From: Erwinia aphidicola
Lineage (GTDB): Bacteria > Pseudomonadota > Gammaproteobacteria > Enterobacterales > Enterobacteriaceae
DNA: 64,000 bases
NCBI RefSeq assembly: GCF_024169515.1
Contig: NZ_JAMKCQ010000001.1
Location: 992,001 to 1,056,000 of the forward strand
Direction of reading: 5' to 3'
Part shown: positions 46,475 through 56,740 of the stretch, piece after piece
How positions within the stretch are numbered: position 1 is the first letter of the stretch
Layout of the letters: every line of letters begins with the position of its first letter
Translations under genes and position numbers: made by a program
Notes under the pieces: model-generated
What the model was told of the DNA's origin: nothing
The model's input: only the letters and a program-made list of their open reading frames with translations
Database searches by the model: none

Positions 46475-49288
46475 TCAGGCTCCCAGCCACTTCTGCCAGC
46501 TGGCATTGACCTGGGCCTTTTCCGCGCTGAATGCGCTCTCCTCTACGTGCCCCGGCAGCTCCTGCAAAGCGAGATGGTGCAGCGCATCGCGCAGCGAAAC
46601 GTAGGCCTGGGTCAGCGCTTGCGCCTCGGCCTGCGCCATCTTGTCGCCATTTGCCAACAGTTCGAGGATGCGCACGTTATCGGACCAGCGCGTCAGCGTC
46701 GGATCCTGGGCGGCGTAGCGTAAGACCAGGTATTGCGTAATGAATTCAATATCGGTGATACCGCCCTCATCCGCTTTCAGATCCCAGCGCCCTTTATGCT
46801 TGTGCCCAAGGTGCGCGCGCATCTTCTCGCGCATTTCCCGCACTTCGGTTTTCAGCGCGTCAGGCTCGCGCGGCAGCGAAAGAATGCCACGGCGGATCTG
46901 GTCAAAGCGCTGACTCAGCGCCCCGTCACCAAACACAATGCGCGCCCGCACCAGTGCCTGATGCTCCCAGGTCCAGGCTTCATTGCGTTGGTAATCATCG
47001 AAGGCATCGAAGGTACTGACCAGCATCCCCGCCGCACCGGACGGGCGCAGGCGCGCATCGACTTCATACAAAATGCCGGAGGAGGTGCGGGTGCTGAACA
47101 GATGCATCACGCGCTGCGCCAGGCGCAGGTAAAACTGGCGCCCGTCGATGCTGCGCTCACCCAGCGTCACGGCATCCACCGGGCAGTCGTGCAGGAATAC
47201 CAGATCGAGATCGGAACTGTAGCCCAGCTCCCAGCCGCCCAGCTTGCCATAGCCGACCACGGCAAAGCCCCGCTCGCTGTCGCTGGTCAGGTGCGACGGG
47301 CGACCGTAGCGCTGCACCATCATATTCCATGCCTGCTGTACCACCGCTTCGATCATCGCTTCGGCCAGCCAGGTCAGATGGTCGCTGACCTTCATGACCG
47401 GCAGGGTTTTGGCGATATCGGCGGCGGCAATGCGCAGATGCTGCGCCTGTTTAAACTGGCGTAGCGCCTCCAGCTGCTGCTCTTCGTCCTCTTCCGGGAT
47501 GCGCAGCAGATACTGGCGCAGCTCGTCGCGGTAGGCATCGGTGGCGGTCGGCTGGTACAGCGTGGCCGGGTCGAGCAGCTCATCAAGCAGCAGCGGGTGG
47601 CGCGCCAGCTGGCTGGCAACCATCGGTGAGGCGGCGCACAGGCGGATCAGATGTTTCAGCGCGCCGTCGAATTCGGTCAGCAGTTCGAGATAGGTCGAGC
47701 GGGTGACCACGCCTAGCAGCAGCGGGGTCAGGCGGCTGAGCGTAACCGGGGCATCATCGCGCGGCACCACTTCACTCAGCAGGCGCGGCATCAGCTGATC
47801 CAGCGCCTGGCGGCCGCGTGGACCAATGGTGCGTTTATCCACATCCAGGCGGAATTCGGTGATGGTGCGCCACAGCAGCTGGCGGGCGGCGCTGTCGAGA
47901 TGCGGCACCAGCGGTGCCAGCTCGGCTTCTTCCAGCTGATCCTGCCACAGCACGCCGTATTCACCCGCGTCGCGACTGTCGCCGCTCTCTGAGCTATCGT
48001 CGCCGATCAGATCGTTAAAGATGGTGCGCACCTGCGCCATATGGATATCAAGCTGGTCATGCAATGCCTGCCAGTCGCTGAAATCCATCGCCCAGGCAAG
48101 GCGGGCGCGGTCCAACTCAGCCACCGGCAGCGTCTGCGTCTGTTCGTCGTTGATGCTCTGCAACAGATTCTCCAGGCGACGCAGGAACAGATAGGCATCG
48201 CGCAGCTGGCTAACCTGCCCTTGCGGCAGCAGATGCAGCTCGCCAATCGCGTGCAGCGTCGGCAATAAGGAGCGCATTTGCAGCGATCGTTCGCGACCGC
48301 CGCGTATCAGCTGGAAGACCTGCACGATAAATTCGGTTTCGCGGATACCGCCAGCGCCCAGCTTAATGTTATCGGTCAGCCCGCGCCGCCGTACTTCACG
48401 CGCGATCATGCTTTTCATATTGCGCAGCGACTGGATCACGCTGAAATCAATGTAGCGGCGAAAGACAAACGGGCGCAGCGTCTGGCGCAGCTCTTCGCTC
48501 CAGCGGTCGTCGCTGTCGCCCATCAGGCGCGCTTTCACCATCGCGTAGCGTTCCCAGTCGCGCCCCTGCTCCTGGTAATAATCTTCCAGCGCGGCAAAGC
48601 TCAGCACCAGCGGGCCGCTGTCGCCAAACGGGCGCAGGCGCATATCCACACGGTAAACAAAGCCATCCACGGTGGGCTGATCCAGCACCTTAATCAGGCG
48701 CTGCCCAAGGCGGGTGAAGAACTGCGCATTATCCAGCTCGCGGCGGCCCCCCTGGGTGGTGCCGTTTTCCGGCCAGGTGAAGATCAGGTCAATATCAGAG
48801 GAGAAATTAAGCTCGCCACCGCCCAGCTTGCCCATACCGAGGATCAGCAGCGGCTGCGGCTCCCCGGCGGCATTCACCGGCGTGCCGAAATCGCGGCAGC
48901 AGGCGTGCCACAGCCAGTCGCGCGCAGCGACTATCAGCGTCTCCGCCAGCTCGCTCAGCTGGCGCAGGCTCTGCTCTGTACTGCTGGTCGCCAGCGTCTG
49001 CATCCAGGCGATACGCGTCAGCATATGGCGGCGGAACAGGCGCAGCTCGCGCATCAGCGCATTTTCATCCTGCGCCGCGGCCAGCTGCGCCTGTAACCAC
49101 TGCGGATAGTGTTGCCATTCATCCGGCTGCGGCTGCTGCTGCTGGATCTGCTGCCACCAGTCGGGGCATTTTGCCAGGTTATCGCTGATAAAATCGCTAA
49201 ATGCCAGAACCGCCTTTTGCTGTTCACTGGCCCCGCTGAAAATGGGATCGAGCAGTGCGATCTGCCCGGTCAGTAACGATGGCAACAT
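46475..49288 (-). CDS. glnE: Glutamine synthetase adenylyltransferase/deadenylase GlnE
   Basis: A 937-residue bifunctional enzyme that adds or removes AMP on glutamine synthetase in response to PII and glutamine. Two nucleotidyltransferase domains are seen: the N-terminal deadenylase with [15 protein letters not shown] and the C-terminal adenylylase with [29 protein letters not shown] and [11 protein letters not shown] follow the respective domains. ATG 49288 has GGGAG 5 bases upstream; a GTG two codons earlier is less likely. It lies between ygiF and hldE as in E. coli. Confidence 0.97.
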   Translation of the reverse strand: MLPSLLTGQIALLDPIFSGASEQQKAVLAFSDFISDNLAKCPDWWQQIQQQQPQPDEWQHYPQWLQAQLAAAQDENALMRELRLFRRHMLTRIAWMQTLATSSTEQSLRQLSELAETLIVAARDWLWHACCRDFGTPVNAAGEPQPLLILGMGKLGGGELNFSSDIDLIFTWPENGTTQGGRRELDNAQFFTRLGQRLIKVLDQPTVDGFVYRVDMRLRPFGDSGPLVLSFAALEDYYQEQGRDWERYAMVKARLMGDSDDRWSEELRQTLRPFVFRRYIDFSVIQSLRNMKSMIAREVRRRGLTDNIKLGAGGIRETEFIVQVFQLIRGGRERSLQMRSLLPTLHAIGELHLLPQGQVSQLRDAYLFLRRLENLLQSINDEQTQTLPVAELDRARLAWAMDFSDWQALHDQLDIHMAQVRTIFNDLIGDDSSESGDSRDAGEYGVLWQDQLEEAELAPLVPHLDSAARQLLWRTITEFRLDVDKRTIGPRGRQALDQLMPRLLSEVVPRDDAPVTLSRLTPLLLGVVTRSTYLELLTEFDGALKHLIRLCAASPMVASQLARHPLLLDELLDPATLYQPTATDAYRDELRQYLLRIPEEDEEQQLEALRQFKQAQHLRIAAADIAKTLPVMKVSDHLTWLAEAMIEAVVQQAWNMMVQRYGRPSHLTSDSERGFAVVGYGKLGGWELGYSSDLDLVFLHDCPVDAVTLGERSIDGRQFYLRLAQRVMHLFSTRTSSGILYEVDARLRPSGAAGMLVSTFDAFDDYQRNEAWTWEHQALVRARIVFGDGALSQRFDQIRRGILSLPREPDALKTEVREMREKMRAHLGHKHKGRWDLKADEGGITDIEFITQYLVLRYAAQDPTLTRWSDNVRILELLANGDKMAQAEAQALTQAYVSLRDALHHLALQELPGHVEESAFSAEKAQVNASWQKWLGA

Positions 49289-49324
49289 AATCACTCCCTT
49301 ATAAAAAGCCGCACGCCAAAGGTT

Positions 49325-50629
49325 TTACACGCTGCCGTTCTTCCAGAACGCCGCCTGTTTCAGCGCCTGCTGGCGATGACTGTCCAGCCACACTTCCTGC
49401 TGGCTGACAATCGCCTGCTGCAGCTGCTGCCAGCTTTGCAGCCAGCTGTTGACCACATCAGGTTGATAGGCACCGGCCAGCAGATGAACGGCCAGCAGCT
49501 GACGATGCAGGCGCGTCAGTTTGTCCTGATACTCGCCCGAATGGTTGACGTGAGCGAAGGTCTCTTTCAGGTCGGCGGCAATGCGCCCGAGCATGATATC
49601 GCTGAAGCGTTTAAATGAGCCCTGCAGCTTGGCATCCGCCTTTTGATCGACAAACGCACGCCAGCCTTCGGTGACAATCCAGTTAGTAAGCGCTAACTGG
49701 GTCTCCAGCCAGACCGGACTGAAACAGAGCTTTTCAGCGCTGACATTCTCTTCCAGCAGCGCCTCTTCCAGCATGGTTAGTTTTTGGCGCAGATCGCTGC
49801 TGGCCTTGCGCGGAACCAGCGCGCCGTACAGAGAGAACACCTGACGCAGCGTCTCCAGCGCATCCTTGATCTGCGGCAGTGCGCCGCTGACGCCGCGCAG
49901 CCACAGCTCTTCGTGATACTGCCACTGGCTGAGAGCCAGCAGGAACCCGCTGCGCATCCCCTCTTCTACCGTTGCTTTCGGCTTGACCTTCAGCAGCGGA
50001 ACCGGGCGCAGCGGGCGCGGTGGATTGCCCTGCGCCAGCGCATAGCCGCGTGCGGCTTTGCTCAGGCTGCCGAGGCGCAGGCCCTCCAGCGTGGCCAGCT
50101 CGGCGGCGAAGGCCAGCAGATCGTCACGCTGGCCACTTTTCAGCTCCAGCTCGATTTCTCTCAGCGGCTCGCTTAACGCACCGGCACTGACTTCCCCGCA
50201 GTCGTAAGCCACTTCAATCTCGCTTTGCAGGTAAGTAACCACCCACTTTTCGCGCACGAAATGGGTACTGAACAGCGCGTTGAGACGCTGTTGCAGCGCG
50301 GCCACGTCGGTGCCTGCAGGCCAGACGTCGGCAGGCAGCAGGGCGATATCGAGCTCAGGCTGGCCGAGGGCCACATTGTATTCCGGCCGCTGATGCAGCC
50401 CGCCCACCGTCTGCCCGGCGGTTTTTAGCGTCATCTCGTAGCTGTCGCCAAAGCCGCGGATGCGCAGGCCCATATCCCAGCGGCGCAGCTGGCTGTCGTC
50501 GGTTTCAAAGTAGATGTTGGTGAGCTTCTGCCCCGCGCTGTGCTGGTGAGGCCAGTTCGCCAGTTTATCGGCAATTTTTGATGCAGCTTCTGCCGCGGCG
50601 ATGAACTTTAATTCGATTTCGATGGTCAT
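49325..50629 (-). CDS. ygiF: Inorganic triphosphatase YgiF (CYTH-CHAD)
   Basis: A 434-residue protein with an N-terminal CYTH domain (residues 1-200; ExExK signature in TIEIELKF, LRIRGFGD, VREKWVVTYL) and a C-terminal CHAD helical domain of His-rich, Arg-rich helices that binds polyphosphate. E. coli YgiF hydrolyses inorganic triphosphate. It is the first gene of the ygiF-glnE-hldE run, divergent from ygiM with 243 AT-richer bases between them holding the opposed promoters. Confidence 0.95.
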   Translation of the reverse strand: MTIEIELKFIAAAEAASKIADKLANWPHQHSAGQKLTNIYFETDDSQLRRWDMGLRIRGFGDSYEMTLKTAGQTVGGLHQRPEYNVALGQPELDIALLPADVWPAGTDVAALQQRLNALFSTHFVREKWVVTYLQSEIEVAYDCGEVSAGALSEPLREIELELKSGQRDDLLAFAAELATLEGLRLGSLSKAARGYALAQGNPPRPLRPVPLLKVKPKATVEEGMRSGFLLALSQWQYHEELWLRGVSGALPQIKDALETLRQVFSLYGALVPRKASSDLRQKLTMLEEALLEENVSAEKLCFSPVWLETQLALTNWIVTEGWRAFVDQKADAKLQGSFKRFSDIMLGRIAADLKETFAHVNHSGEYQDKLTRLHRQLLAVHLLAGAYQPDVVNSWLQSWQQLQQAIVSQQEVWLDSHRQQALKQAAFWKNGSV

Positions 50630-50872
50630 ATTGTCTTATTTACGTCGTTAACGGCACGGTAAACGGTTAAGGTAACTGATTATGCCTGCTTTATGACAGG
50701 TAGCTTAACCCGAAGAGTAATGCACAAGCGACAGGGCTGTCTCTGCTTTATTACGCTTTCGCGTGCCCGCTCTCACGCTCTTTGAGACCAGGATAGTTCT
50801 CATTCAGCTTTCTGCGAGGCCGCTCCAGACTGTGCCTTTACTTTTTTCCAGCACTTACGAATAAGAGTTCGA

Positions 50873-51493
50873 ATGAATAAAACTCACCTTATTGGACTGA
50901 CTTTACTCACTTTTAGCGTTGCAACATCGGTTCATGCTGAAGAAAAACGCTACATTTCCGACGAGCTTTCCACCTGGGTCCGCAGCGGTCCTGGCAATGA
51001 TTATCGCCTGATCGGCACCCTGAACGCCGGCGAAGAAGTCACCCTGCTGCAGTCAAACGACAATAGCAAATATGGGCAAATCCGCGACAGCCAGGGGCGC
51101 ACCACCTGGATCCCGCTGGCACAGCTGAGCGAGCAGCCAAGCCTGCGTTCGCGCGTGCCGCAGCTGGAGCAGCAGGTCAAAGACCTGACGGCCAAACTGG
51201 CCAATATCGACGGTAGCTGGAACGAACGCACCGCCGAGATGCAGAAAAAAGTCGCCGGCAGCGATGGGGCGATCAACAGCCTGAAAGAAGAGAATCAGCA
51301 GCTGAAAAACCAGCTGGTGGTGGCGAAAAAGAAAGTGGATGCCGCCAACGTACAGCTTGACGATAAACAGCGCACCATCATTATGCAGTGGTTTATGTAC
51401 GGCGGCGGCGTAGCCGGTGTCGGCCTGCTGCTTGGCCTGCTGTTGCCGCATATGATCCCGCGCAGGAAGAAAAGCGACCGCTGGATGAATTAA
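50873..51493 (+). CDS. ygiM: SH3-domain membrane protein YgiM
   Basis: A 206-residue protein with a cleaved signal peptide (SVHAEEKRY), a bacterial SH3 domain (STWVRSGPGNDYRLIGTLNAGEEVTLLQ, residues about 33-60), a coiled-coil stretch (near 90-160) and a C-terminal membrane helix followed by a basic RRKKSDRWMN tail. It has the same length as E. coli YgiM, whose function is not settled. Upstream of cca on the same strand. Confidence 0.95.
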   Translation: MNKTHLIGLTLLTFSVATSVHAEEKRYISDELSTWVRSGPGNDYRLIGTLNAGEEVTLLQSNDNSKYGQIRDSQGRTTWIPLAQLSEQPSLRSRVPQLEQQVKDLTAKLANIDGSWNERTAEMQKKVAGSDGAINSLKEENQQLKNQLVVAKKKVDAANVQLDDKQRTIIMQWFMYGGGVAGVGLLLGLLLPHMIPRRKKSDRWMN

Positions 51494-51631
51494 TCCAAAC
51501 GATGACAAATCAGGGTATCTGCGGATGCCCTTTTTGTCGTGCCTGCGATTTATCATTTGTGCAACATGGATGTTATAGTGTTCCGATTAATGATCGGTTA
51601 ATTCCGATTATCCGCTTTGTGGAGACCCGCA

Positions 51632-52852
51632 GTGAAAACATACCTTGTCGGCGGCGCCGTGCGCGATGGACTGCTGAATTTGCCGCTGAAAGACAAAGAC
51701 TGGGTGGTGGTGGGAGCCTCTCCCCAGCAGATGCTGGATGCTGGCTACGAGCAGGTTGGCCGCGATTTCCCGGTATTTCTGCACCCTTCCAGCCACGAAG
51801 AGTATGCGCTGGCGCGCACCGAGCGTAAGTCCGGCAGCGGTTATACCGGCTTCGTCTGCTATGCCGCGCCCGACGTCACGCTGGAACAGGATCTGGCCCG
51901 ACGCGATCTGACCATCAACGCCATTGCCCAGGACGCTGACGGCAACTTTTACGACCCTTATCGCGGGCGTGAAGACCTTAAGCTGCGCCTGCTGCGCCAT
52001 GTTTCGGCCGCATTCAACGAAGATCCGCTGCGCGTACTGCGCGTGGCGCGCTTTGCGGCACGTTTTGCCCACCTCAATTTCCGCGTCGCTGACGAAACCA
52101 TGGCGCTGATGCGCGCCATGGCGGCAAGCGGCGAGCTGGCGCATCTGACGGCGGAACGCGTATGGAAAGAGACGGAGAGCGCCCTGCTCACCCGCAACCC
52201 GCAGGTCTATTTCCAGGTACTGCGCGACTGCGGTGCGCTGGCGGTGCTGTTCCCCGAGCTGGATAATCTGTATGGCGTGCCGGCCCCGGCCAAATGGCAC
52301 CCGGAGATTGACACCGGGGTGCATGCGCTGATGACGCTGGCGATGGCCGCCCAGCTCAGCCCGGAGCTGGATATTCGCTTCGCCACGCTGTTTCACGACG
52401 TCGGCAAGGGCCTGACGCCGCCGGAGAAGTGGCCCAGCCACCACGGGCACGGCCCGGCTGGCGTGCCGCTGGTTGCCGCGCTGTGCGAGCGCCTGCGCGT
52501 GCCGAATGCCGTGCGCGACCTTGCCCTGCTGGTTACCGAATTTCACGATCTGGTGCACACCGTACAGAATCAGTCAGCCGCTACGCTGATTGCCCTGTTT
52601 GACCGCGTGGATGCCTGGCGTAAGCCGCAGCGCGTTGAGCAGATTGCTATCACCAGCGAAGCCGATGCGCGTGGGCGCACCGGTTTTGAAAGCAATCCTT
52701 ATCCGCAGGGCGACTACCTGCGCACCGCCTGGCGGGTGGCACAAAGCGTGTCGACCAAAGAGGTGGTTGAGGCCGGATTCAAGGGCAGCGAAGTCAGAAA
52801 AGAGCTAACGCGGCGGCGAGTGGCCGCGCTGGAAGAGTGGAAGTCGTCATAA
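51632..52852 (+). CDS. cca: Multifunctional CCA-adding tRNA nucleotidyltransferase
   Basis: A 406-residue class II CCA enzyme that builds and repairs the 3' CCA of tRNA. The nucleotidyltransferase core shows [12 protein letters not shown], the KDKDWVVVG acidic region and RRDLTINA. The C-terminal HD domain (HDVGKG, HHGHG) gives phosphodiesterase/phosphatase activities in the E. coli enzyme. It starts with GTG at 51632, as in E. coli, with GGAG 8 bases upstream; the ORF is open five codons further but those codons do not match the family. Confidence 0.96.
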   Translation: MKTYLVGGAVRDGLLNLPLKDKDWVVVGASPQQMLDAGYEQVGRDFPVFLHPSSHEEYALARTERKSGSGYTGFVCYAAPDVTLEQDLARRDLTINAIAQDADGNFYDPYRGREDLKLRLLRHVSAAFNEDPLRVLRVARFAARFAHLNFRVADETMALMRAMAASGELAHLTAERVWKETESALLTRNPQVYFQVLRDCGALAVLFPELDNLYGVPAPAKWHPEIDTGVHALMTLAMAAQLSPELDIRFATLFHDVGKGLTPPEKWPSHHGHGPAGVPLVAALCERLRVPNAVRDLALLVTEFHDLVHTVQNQSAATLIALFDRVDAWRKPQRVEQIAITSEADARGRTGFESNPYPQGDYLRTAWRVAQSVSTKEVVEAGFKGSEVRKELTRRRVAALEEWKSS

Positions 52853-52886
52853 CATCGTAACGGGCCAACCGAAACAAACGACCCCA

Positions 52887-52913
52887 GGGCCGATCGAAAC
52901 AAAAGATCGGCCC
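52887..52913. repeat. Palindromic repeat between cca and uppP
   Basis: Perfect 9-bp arms GGGCCGATC (52887-52895) and GATCGGCCC (52905-52913) around an A-rich loop, ending in CCTACGGG. A degraded half copy (GGGCCAACCGAAAC) lies just before it at 52862. It separates convergent cca and uppP and belongs to the family at 9645. Confidence 0.72.
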
Positions 52914-52925
52914 CTACGGGTAGTT

Positions 52926-53747
52926 TTACAGAACGAACACCGCGTAAACCGCTGCCGCGATAATAAAGCGGTAGATAGCAAACGGGATAAACGAGATACG
53001 TTTGATGATGTGCAGGAAGGTCTTGATCGCGATCAGCGCGACAATAAAGGCGGTGACAAAACCGACGGCGAACATCGGGAAGTCGGCCAGGGTCAGGAAG
53101 CCCATGCTCTTATAGAGATCCAGCGCGGTAGCGCCCATCATCATCGGCACGGCCAGCAGGAAAGAGAACTCAGAAGCCGCATAGCGGCTCACGCCCATCA
53201 GCATCCCGCCGGAAATGGTCGCACCGGAACGTGAGAAGCCCGGCCACAGCGCCAGACACTGGAAACAGCCAATCACGAATGCCTGGCGATAGGTAATATC
53301 ATCCACGCCCACCGCTTTTGGCTGCTTCGGCTTCAGCAGCTCCGCCGCGATCAGCAGCACGCCACCGACCACCAGCGCATACATCACGTTAATCGGGTTA
53401 AACAGCGTTTTGATCTGGTCGTGCAGCAGCAGACCAATGACTACCGCCGGCACCATACCCAACAGAATATGAATCAGCGTTAATTTGCCGGTACCGGTAC
53501 CTTCATGCGGCTCTTTGCCGAAGTGAATACCGATCAGGCCAAACAGACGGCGCCAGAACATCACCACCACGGCCAGAATTGAACCAAGCTGGATAACCAC
53601 TTCGAAAGTCTCTGCTTTATCGCCTTCAAAACCTAACAGATGACCGACAATGATCATGTGCCCGGTGGAGGAAACAGGAAGGAACTCCGTCAACCCTTCA
53701 ACAATGCCGAGTATTGCTGCCACCCATAGCTGATGAATATCTGCCAT
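52926..53747 (-). CDS. uppP: Undecaprenyl-diphosphatase UppP (BacA)
   Basis: A 273-residue inner membrane phosphatase that recycles undecaprenyl diphosphate to the monophosphate carrier for peptidoglycan and O-antigen; it also gives bacitracin resistance when overproduced. It has about seven to eight membrane helices and the family motifs [20 protein letters not shown] (residues about 20-40) and [16 protein letters not shown] (about 170-186) with the catalytic Glu, Ser and Arg residues. ATG 53747 is used; a TTG one codon earlier is not needed. Confidence 0.97.
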   Translation of the reverse strand: MADIHQLWVAAILGIVEGLTEFLPVSSTGHMIIVGHLLGFEGDKAETFEVVIQLGSILAVVVMFWRRLFGLIGIHFGKEPHEGTGTGKLTLIHILLGMVPAVVIGLLLHDQIKTLFNPINVMYALVVGGVLLIAAELLKPKQPKAVGVDDITYRQAFVIGCFQCLALWPGFSRSGATISGGMLMGVSRYAASEFSFLLAVPMMMGATALDLYKSMGFLTLADFPMFAVGFVTAFIVALIAIKTFLHIIKRISFIPFAIYRFIIAAAVYAVFVL

Positions 53748-53891
53748 CAAATTCTACCTCTAACCAAGTTAAAACCATTAAAAAGGCGGTCGCTTTGCGC
53801 TACCGCCAAATTGTGCCCGGACTGAATTAGGGCAACCTTAAGACAGACCATAATGTGGTTTGGTTTCATTGTCATGGCAATGAGATTGCGT

Positions 53892-54251
53892 TTATTTCGG
53901 ATTAGTCCCGCGTTCGATGATCACCCCGACCTCACGCGCCTGAGCGACGGCTCCCGGTTTGCTGACCTTAATCCGCACCCACGGCGAGGCGAATCGAGCC
54001 AGCAACAGCGTGGCAATCTCCTCCGCAACGCGCTCAACCAGCGCGAATTTGCCGTTGGCAACGTGATCGATAATCGCCTGTGAGACGTCGGCATAGCTCA
54101 GGCAGTCATTGACGTCATCGCTGGCCGCGGCTTTGCGGTTGTCCCACGCCATTTCGACATCGAACACCAGCTTCTGCTGAATCGTCTGTTCCCAGTCGTA
54201 AACGCCAATGGTAGTGATGACGGACAGGTGATCTATAAATACAATATCCAT
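53892..54251 (-). CDS. folB: Dihydroneopterin aldolase FolB
   Basis: A 119-residue folate-pathway enzyme that cleaves or epimerises 7,8-dihydroneopterin to give 6-hydroxymethyl-dihydropterin. Family landmarks are VIGVYDWEQ-type loop (TTIGVYDWEQ), CLSYADVSQAI, LVERVAEEIA and VRIKVSKPGAV with the catalytic Lys. It is divergent from plsY, sharing 107 bases, as in E. coli. Confidence 0.95.
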   Translation of the reverse strand: MDIVFIDHLSVITTIGVYDWEQTIQQKLVFDVEMAWDNRKAAASDDVNDCLSYADVSQAIIDHVANGKFALVERVAEEIATLLLARFASPWVRIKVSKPGAVAQAREVGVIIERGTNPK

Positions 54252-54358
54252 GATACGGCTCTCTGTTTTTACGGTTGCCGGATATCATCCCCGGCGGTTT
54301 ATGCGTATTATCCACGGATGCAGACTTTAAGACGACCCCAACAAGACGGAATAGAGTT

Positions 54359-54961
54359 ATGAGTGTATTCGCGCTTGGTATGATCATTTTCGCGTATCTG
54401 TGTGGCTCCATCTCCAGCGCGATTCTGGTTTGCCGGCTGTTTGGATTACCGGACCCTCGCCACCACGGTTCGCGCAACCCCGGCACCACTAACGTATTGC
54501 GCATCGGCGGTAAAGGTGCGGCAGCCATGGTGCTGGTGTTTGATGTGCTTAAAGGCATGCTGCCGGTCTGGCTGGCGTATCACTTCGGCGTCACCCCGCT
54601 CTACCTCGGTCTGACCGCCATTGCGGCCTGTCTTGGCCATATCTACCCGGTATTCTTTAAGTTCAAAGGCGGTAAAGGCGTCGCCACTGCCTTTGGTGCT
54701 ATCGCGCCTATCGGCTGGGATTTAACGGGATTGATGACCGGGACCTGGCTGCTGACGGTGCTGCTAAGCGGCTACTCTTCGCTGGGGGCGATTATCAGCG
54801 CGCTGATCGCGCCGTTCTACGTCTGGTGGTTTAAACCGCAGTTTACCTTCCCGGTCGCCATGCTCTCCTGCCTGATCCTGCTGCGTCATCACGACAATAT
54901 TCAGCGCCTGTGGCGCGGGCAGGAAACCAAGATCTGGAAGAAGAAGAGAAAGGATCCGTAA
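54359..54961 (+). CDS. plsY: Acyl-phosphate:glycerol-3-phosphate acyltransferase PlsY
   Basis: A 200-residue inner membrane enzyme that acylates glycerol 3-phosphate from acyl-phosphate, the first step of phospholipid synthesis in the PlsX-PlsY route. It has about five to seven membrane helices and the three conserved motifs: [22 protein letters not shown] loop ([12 protein letters not shown]), [13 protein letters not shown] and [13 protein letters not shown] near the C-terminus. ATG 54359 matches the family start; the frame extends 28 codons upstream without support. Enterobacteria also have PlsB. Confidence 0.95.
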   Translation: MSVFALGMIIFAYLCGSISSAILVCRLFGLPDPRHHGSRNPGTTNVLRIGGKGAAAMVLVFDVLKGMLPVWLAYHFGVTPLYLGLTAIAACLGHIYPVFFKFKGGKGVATAFGAIAPIGWDLTGLMTGTWLLTVLLSGYSSLGAIISALIAPFYVWWFKPQFTFPVAMLSCLILLRHHDNIQRLWRGQETKIWKKKRKDP

Positions 54962-54967
54962 AGATAC

Positions 54968-55081
54968 GGGCGAGGCATGCTTCACCCCTGCCTAATCACG
55001 GTGAATTCGCATCGGTAAGTGGGTTACTTAACCCCGACAAAAACGCGCTGAATGTGCTGATGGGCCAGGCATGCCTGACCC
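54968..55081. repeat. Two GGCATGCC-centred palindromes between plsY and tsaD
   Basis: A diverged copy GGGCGAGGCATGCTTCACCC (54968-54987) lies 7 bases after the plsY stop, and GGGCCAGGCATGCCTGACCC (55062-55081) ends 15 bases before the end of the convergent tsaD gene. Both share the GGCATGC core of the perfect palindrome at 42525. The 74 bases between them show nothing else recognisable. Confidence 0.6.
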
Positions 55082-55096
55082 ACAACAGGCGAGCAG

Positions 55097-56110
55097 TTAA
55101 ATAGCAGGTAACTCTGCCAACGGCCAGCGCGGGCGCACCGTGACGCTCAGCTCCGCATGCGCACCACCTTTCATCCGCACCATCCCTGCATAGGCGATCA
55201 TCGCGCCGTTATCGGTACAAAATTCCGGGCGCGCATAAAACACTTCGCCGCCCCGCTTCTGCATCATCTCTGCCAGCTTACTGCGCAGCGTGCGGTTAGC
55301 GCTGACGCCCCCGGCAATCACCAGGCGCTTAAAACCACTCTGGTCGAGTGCACGGCGGCATTTAATTGCCAGCGTATCGACGACGGCATCTTCAAAAGCG
55401 CGCGCGATGTCAGCGCGAGTCTGTTCGCTGCTGTCATTATCGCGAATGGTATTTGCCGCGAAGGTTTTCAGGCCGGAGAAGCTGAAATCCAGCCCCGGGC
55501 GATCGGTCATCGGGCGCGGGAAGACAAAGCGCTTTTCCACCCCCTGCTGCGCCATTTTCGACAGCATCGGGCCGCCGGGATAGTCCAGCCCCAGCAGCTT
55601 GGCGGTTTTATCAAAGGCTTCGCCTGCCGCATCATCTATGGATTCGCCCAGCAGGGTGTATTCACCGATGCCCGTGACGCTGATCAGCTGCGTATGGCCG
55701 CCGGAAACCAGCAGCGCGACAAACGGAAACTCGGGCGGGTTATCTTCCAGCATCGGAGCCAGCAGGTGCCCTTCCATATGGTGCACGGCAATCGCCGGGA
55801 CATCCCAGGCAAACGCCAGCGAGCGACCAATGGTGGCGCCAACCAGCAGCGCACCGACCAGGCCCGGGCCGGCAGTGTAGGCCACCGCATCGATATCCTG
55901 CGCCTGCAGCCCGGCTTCTTTCAGCGCGGCCTGGATCAGCGGCACCGTTTTACGCACGTGATCGCGCGAAGCCAGTTCGGGGACCACACCACCGTAGTCG
56001 GCGTGGAGCTTTACCTGGCTATAAAGTTGATTAGCGAGCAAACCGGCCGCATCGTCATAAATGGCAATACCGGTTTCATCGCAGGATGTTTCAATTCCGA
56101 GAACACGCAT
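55097..56110 (-). CDS. tsaD: tRNA N6-threonylcarbamoyladenosine transferase subunit TsaD
   Basis: A 337-residue essential enzyme that transfers the threonylcarbamoyl group to A37 of ANN-decoding tRNAs, working with TsaB, TsaC and TsaE. The metal ligands are H111 and H115 in [20 protein letters not shown] begins the ASKHA fold, and [22 protein letters not shown] and [12 protein letters not shown] are conserved. The start matches the E. coli protein. It is divergent from rpsU. Confidence 0.97.
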   Translation of the reverse strand: MRVLGIETSCDETGIAIYDDAAGLLANQLYSQVKLHADYGGVVPELASRDHVRKTVPLIQAALKEAGLQAQDIDAVAYTAGPGLVGALLVGATIGRSLAFAWDVPAIAVHHMEGHLLAPMLEDNPPEFPFVALLVSGGHTQLISVTGIGEYTLLGESIDDAAGEAFDKTAKLLGLDYPGGPMLSKMAQQGVEKRFVFPRPMTDRPGLDFSFSGLKTFAANTIRDNDSSEQTRADIARAFEDAVVDTLAIKCRRALDQSGFKRLVIAGGVSANRTLRSKLAEMMQKRGGEVFYARPEFCTDNGAMIAYAGMVRMKGGAHAELSVTVRPRWPLAELPAI

Positions 56111-56243
56111 GGCTTTTTCACCTCATTCTTGCGGCGCGCAGTGTAGCATGACGGCGCTTTGCCGGGCGGCAATTTTAGCGACTCAACGGTTATGCCTTGA
56201 CCAATAAGGCGTTTTTTTTCCCACCAGGGACGCTGGTTTCGTG

Positions 56244-56249
56244 TATAAT
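56244..56249 (+). promoter_or_regulatory. Probable -10 box of the rpsU-dnaG-rpoD operon
   Basis: A perfect TATAAT, in GTGTATAATCAG, lies 165 bases before the rpsU ATG in the 303-base region between tsaD and rpsU. A convincing -35 box at normal spacing was not found; the region upstream is T-rich. In E. coli this operon has several promoters ahead of rpsU, so others are likely here. Confidence 0.6.
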
Positions 56250-56260
56250 CAGCCCCCTGA

Positions 56261-56629
<369 letters not shown>

Positions 56630-56635
56630 TAGCCT

Positions 56636-56649
56636 GAGGGTTCGCCCTC
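56636..56649 (+). terminator. Intercistronic attenuator between rpsU and dnaG
   Basis: GAGGG (56636-56640) and CCCTC (56645-56649) pair around a stable TTCG tetraloop, 7 bases after the rpsU stop. E. coli has a partial terminator (T1) at this place that lowers dnaG expression relative to rpsU. The stem here is short and the following TCGTTAT is a weak U tract, which fits a partial terminator. Confidence 0.65.
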
Positions 56650-56740
56650 TCGTTATACAGACCAGTTAGTAGTTATCAGGCCGTGCTTCCGAAAGGAATG
56701 CGCGGCTTGTTGTCGTTTATGAGCTGATCAACCGGGGCTT

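Noticed and set aside
56199..56260. LexA box or classical -35 box at the rpsU promoter
   Set aside because: CTG and CAG are separated by 14 bases instead of 10, so it is not an SOS box, and TTGACC near 56198 is too far from TATAAT at 56244 to pair as a promoter.
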